From assembly GCA_018262815.1 (NCBI GenBank), contig JADFDN010000009.1, positions 1 to 43,406 on the forward strand: a DNA stretch of 43,406 nt, given 5' to 3'. The notes beneath the pieces were generated by a model. That model was not told the origin of the DNA, ran no database searches, and worked only from the letters and a program-made list of their open reading frames with translations. This DNA is from Thiobacillus sp. GTDB lineage: Bacteria > Pseudomonadota > Gammaproteobacteria > Burkholderiales > Thiobacillaceae. This document shows positions 40,501 to 43,406 of the stretch, piece after piece. Made by a program: the position numbers and the translations under genes. The number at the start of each line of letters is the position of its first letter. The first letter of the stretch is position 1.

Positions 40501-43406
40501 ATGACCGTTTCTCCCACGTTCTCCGTGTTCCTGCGTCGCGCCTCGCGCTGGCTGGCGGCCCTGGCTGCGCTGGGTGCACTGGGTTTCGCGACGGCTGCGG
40601 CGCTGATGTTTTTCTGGGTGCTGCCGAATATCGCCGAACACCGCGAGACCGTGGCCAGCCTGATGTCGCGCGCCCTCGGCCAGCGGGTCACGCTGGAAGC
40701 CCTCTCGGGGGTGTGGCAGCAGGCACGTCCCGAATTCCGCCTGCAAGGCGTGCGCCTGTACGATCAGAAAGGCCAGCCGGCGCTTTACCTGCCCGAGCTG
40801 AAGGCCGAATTTGCCTGGCGTTCGCTGCTGTACCTCGAGCCGCGCTTCAACCGTATCGAACTGCAGGGGCTGATGCTGGGCGTGCGCCGCGCGAGCGACC
40901 GGCATCTCTATGTCGGCGGCATTCCCGTCAATCCGGCCGATCCCGACAGCGGCTTCGCCAGCTGGCTGCTGCGGCAGGGCGAGGTGCACGTGAGCGAGGC
41001 CACCCTGACCTGGCTGGACGAGGTGCGCGACGCCCCGCCGCTGATCCTGACGGCAGTCGACTTCACCCTGCGCAATACGCGCCGCACGCACCGCCTGACG
41101 CTGCACGCCATCCCGCCGGCCAGCCTGGCGCGGCCGCTGACGGTCGAGGCCAGGCTGAACAGCCGCGATGTGGACGACCTCACGACCTGGAACGGCGCGG
41201 TCGACGCGACCGTCGCAGGGGTGTCGTTCCCGCATCTGGGCAACTGGCTGGCGCTGCCGTATCAACCCCGGCAGGGCTGGGGCGCGTTGAAACTGACATT
41301 CGAGGTGGCGCACGGCAGTCTGGCAGGCGTGGTCGCCGGGCTCGATCTGCGGGCGCTCGAAGCCACCCTGGGCGACGGTCTCCCGGCGTTGCGGCTGGCG
41401 CAGGTGCGCGGCCGCGCGTTATGGCGGCGCGATGCGGACGAGCAGCGCGTGACGTTCGAAAACCTGCGCGTGGCGCGGCCGGGCGCCACGCTGGGTGCGC
41501 CGTTCAACATAGGCCTGGCCTGGGGCGCGACGTCGCGTGAAATCACCGCGAAAGCTTTCAAGCTGAGCGGCTGGCAGGACCTCCTGCCGAGCCTGCCGAT
41601 GGATGCGGCCTTGCGCGCGCGCCTAGACGCCCTGCAGCCGCAAGGCCGGTTCGATACCTTGCGCCTGCGCTGGAATGGCGCGCAGCCGGGGCTGGACAAT
41701 TTCGGCATCGCGGCCCACTTCAGCGGCCTGGGAATGAGGGCGGTCGATTCGCAGCCTGGGCTGGCCGGGCTCACCGGGCGCATCGAGGGCGATGCGCGTG
41801 CCGGCGTGTTCGAAATCGATTCGAAGCAGATGGTCCTCGATCTGCCCAGCCTGTTCCGCGAGCCGGTGGTCGGGTTCGACCGCATCCAGGCACGCGGCAG
41901 CTGGAAAAAGACGCCGCGCGGCCGCCGCGTGATGCTGGACGACGCATCGTTTGCCAATGCGGACGCCGCCGGCACGGCACGCGGCCATTACGAACTGATC
42001 GCCGGCCAGAGCGGGGTCATCGATCTGACCGCTCAGCTGAGCCGCGCCAATGGCACGGCGGTGTACCGCTATCTGCCGAAAAAAATCGGCGACCACACGG
42101 TCAACTGGGTGAAGCGGGGCGTCGTGGCAGGACATGCCGACAGCGTGCAGCTGAACCTGAGAGGCGATCTCGCGCGATTCCCGTTCGATCAGGGCGAGGG
42201 TGTGTTCCGGATCGAGGCGTGGGTGCGCGATGCGGTGATCGACTATGTGCCGGGCTGGCCGCGCATCGAGGACATCCAGGCGCGCATGCTGTTCGAGGGC
42301 AAGACCATGGAGATCGTCTCCAGCCAGGCGCGCATCTACGGTGCGGCGCTGTCGCCGGTGAAGGCGGTCATCCCGGACCTGATCCACCACGAGGAAGTGC
42401 TGAATGTCGACGGCGAAGCCAACGGCTCCATCCAGGATTTCATCCGCTTCGCCAATTTCAGTCCGGTGGGCGAACGCCTGCGCGGCTTCACCGATGCACT
42501 GGACGGCAGCGGCCCGATGAAACTGGCGCTGCAACTGCAGGTGCCGCTGCGCCACAGCCATGACACCACGCTGAGCGGTCGCGTGTCGTTTCTGGGCAAT
42601 ACCCTGTTTCCGGCGGGACTGCCGCGGCTTGACCAGGTGCGCGGCGATATCGATTTCACCGGCGACCGCCTGAATGCAAAAGCCGTCACCGCGCAGTTTC
42701 TCGGCGGCCCGTTGCGCGTCACCACCGTCACTCGCAATGGCGCGGTGAAGATTCTGGCGCAGGGCCGTGCCACCGCAGCGGGCATGACGCCCTGGCTCGG
42801 CGCAGCATGGGACAAGCGGCTGTCGGGGCAGACCACCTGGCGCGGGCAGGTCGACCTCGAACCGGTGGGCGAACGCATCCGCATCGAATCCGATCTGGTC
42901 GGGCTGGGCTCCAGCCTGCCGGCACCGCTGGCGAAGCCCGCCGCGCAAGCGCTGCCGCTGCGCGTGAGCAGCCAGCCGCAGGGCGACGGCCGCTTGCATG
43001 CCGTGCGGCTGGGGCAGCCCGTCAGCGCAATCTGGCGCAGCGCTGCGCCAGGCGGATTCGAGCGCGGCGAGATCCGTTTCGGCGGGCAGGCGGTGATGCC
43101 GTCCGAACCCGGCCTGCGCCTGGCCGGCAGCGCGCGCGGCATGGACATATCGGGCTGGCTGGCGCTGCTGCCCAGGGACGACGGCAAGGCCGCCTTGCCG
43201 CTGTCGGCCATCGATCTCGGCTTCGACGCGCTGGACCTGATGGGGCGGCGTTACCAGGCGGTGCGCCTGCAGGGACGCACCCGCAACGGCCTGCTGCGGA
43301 CCCAGGTGAGCGGACGCGAAGTGAACGGGGTGGTGACCTATCGACCCGCCGGTGCTTCCGATGCCGCAGGGACGCCTGCCCGGAATGGATCGGAGTCCAT
43401 GAAGAC
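40501..43406 (+). CDS. yhdP: YhdP family AsmA-like protein, 5' part
   Basis: At least 968 codons stay open to the right edge. A signal-anchor helix spans about residues 17-41, then ETVASLMSRALGQRVTLEALSG and a long periplasmic beta-rich region. Segments such as YRYLPKKIGDHTVNWVKRGVVAGHADSVQLNLRGDLARFPF and GDIDFTGDRLN are typical of the DUF3971/AsmA-C part of YhdP. These are bridge-like proteins that carry phospholipid between inner and outer membranes. Full family length is around 1,270-1,300 residues, so about a quarter is missing. No clear Shine-Dalgarno precedes ATG 40501. Confidence 0.9.
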   Translation, partial: MTVSPTFSVFLRRASRWLAALAALGALGFATAAALMFFWVLPNIAEHRETVASLMSRALGQRVTLEALSGVWQQARPEFRLQGVRLYDQKGQPALYLPELKAEFAWRSLLYLEPRFNRIELQGLMLGVRRASDRHLYVGGIPVNPADPDSGFASWLLRQGEVHVSEATLTWLDEVRDAPPLILTAVDFTLRNTRRTHRLTLHAIPPASLARPLTVEARLNSRDVDDLTTWNGAVDATVAGVSFPHLGNWLALPYQPRQGWGALKLTFEVAHGSLAGVVAGLDLRALEATLGDGLPALRLAQVRGRALWRRDADEQRVTFENLRVARPGATLGAPFNIGLAWGATSREITAKAFKLSGWQDLLPSLPMDAALRARLDALQPQGRFDTLRLRWNGAQPGLDNFGIAAHFSGLGMRAVDSQPGLAGLTGRIEGDARAGVFEIDSKQMVLDLPSLFREPVVGFDRIQARGSWKKTPRGRRVMLDDASFANADAAGTARGHYELIAGQSGVIDLTAQLSRANGTAVYRYLPKKIGDHTVNWVKRGVVAGHADSVQLNLRGDLARFPFDQGEGVFRIEAWVRDAVIDYVPGWPRIEDIQARMLFEGKTMEIVSSQARIYGAALSPVKAVIPDLIHHEEVLNVDGEANGSIQDFIRFANFSPVGERLRGFTDALDGSGPMKLALQLQVPLRHSHDTTLSGRVSFLGNTLFPAGLPRLDQVRGDIDFTGDRLNAKAVTAQFLGGPLRVTTVTRNGAVKILAQGRATAAGMTPWLGAAWDKRLSGQTTWRGQVDLEPVGERIRIESDLVGLGSSLPAPLAKPAAQALPLRVSSQPQGDGRLHAVRLGQPVSAIWRSAAPGGFERGEIRFGGQAVMPSEPGLRLAGSARGMDISGWLALLPRDDGKAALPLSAIDLGFDALDLMGRRYQAVRLQGRTRNGLLRTQVSGREVNGVVTYRPAGASDAAGTPARNGSESMK

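Overview
The window is a high-GC, densely packed chromosomal segment. It most resembles a Thiobacillus-like betaproteobacterium (Nitrosomonadales/Hydrogenophilales). I base this on the gene set: a bacterial sucrose synthase next to a two-domain sucrose-phosphate synthase/phosphatase (typical of nitrifiers and thiobacilli), glnE, acs, hslR, a YhdP-type AsmA protein and a betaproteobacterial-style eRF1-like small protein. I see no transposase, phage gene, CRISPR array, rRNA or tRNA. The species call is inference.

Layout. 1-3935 (minus): start of tatD, a Bax-inhibitor-1/YccA membrane protein, a slipin + NfeD pair and an OmpA-type lipoprotein. 4039-9785 (minus): a complete Mrp-type Na+/H+ antiporter operon with fused A/B subunit followed by C, D, E, F and G, mostly with overlapping stops and starts. 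10094-11629 (plus): a SulP anion permease behind a 308-bp hairpin-rich divergent region. 11914-18344 (plus): fructokinase, sucrose-phosphate synthase/phosphatase, sucrose synthase and an MscS channel, which reads as an osmolyte-cycling operon. 18360-27316 (minus): P-type ATPase, NhaP2-type K+/H+ antiporter, CPA2 antiporter with TrkA-N domain, tandem UspA, a two-domain thioredoxin-like protein and a MarR regulator. 27496-31878 (plus): DUF2062 protein, CaCA-type exchanger and a Ca2+-type P-ATPase. 31875-34568 (minus): glnE. 34637-37072 (plus): acs and an eRF1-like small protein with its own terminator. 37073-37695 (plus): a non-coding region with a candidate sigma-28 promoter and a cyclic-di-GMP-I riboswitch, leading to a 62-aa exported peptide and an intrinsic terminator. 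37701-39018 (minus): FMN reductase and a pirin. 39128-43406 (plus): LysR regulator divergent from the pirin, hslR, and the 5' two-thirds or more of yhdP.

How it fits together. Most of the window serves ion and turgor homeostasis: Na+/H+, K+/H+ and Ca2+ export, a compatible-solute (sucrose) cycle, a mechanosensitive valve and stress proteins. The most novel-looking element is the c-di-GMP riboswitch module at 37227-37695. Its only downstream gene is a tiny exported peptide of unknown function, and the promoter-like sequence in front resembles a flagellar sigma-28 site. This would tie the peptide to the motile/sessile switch.
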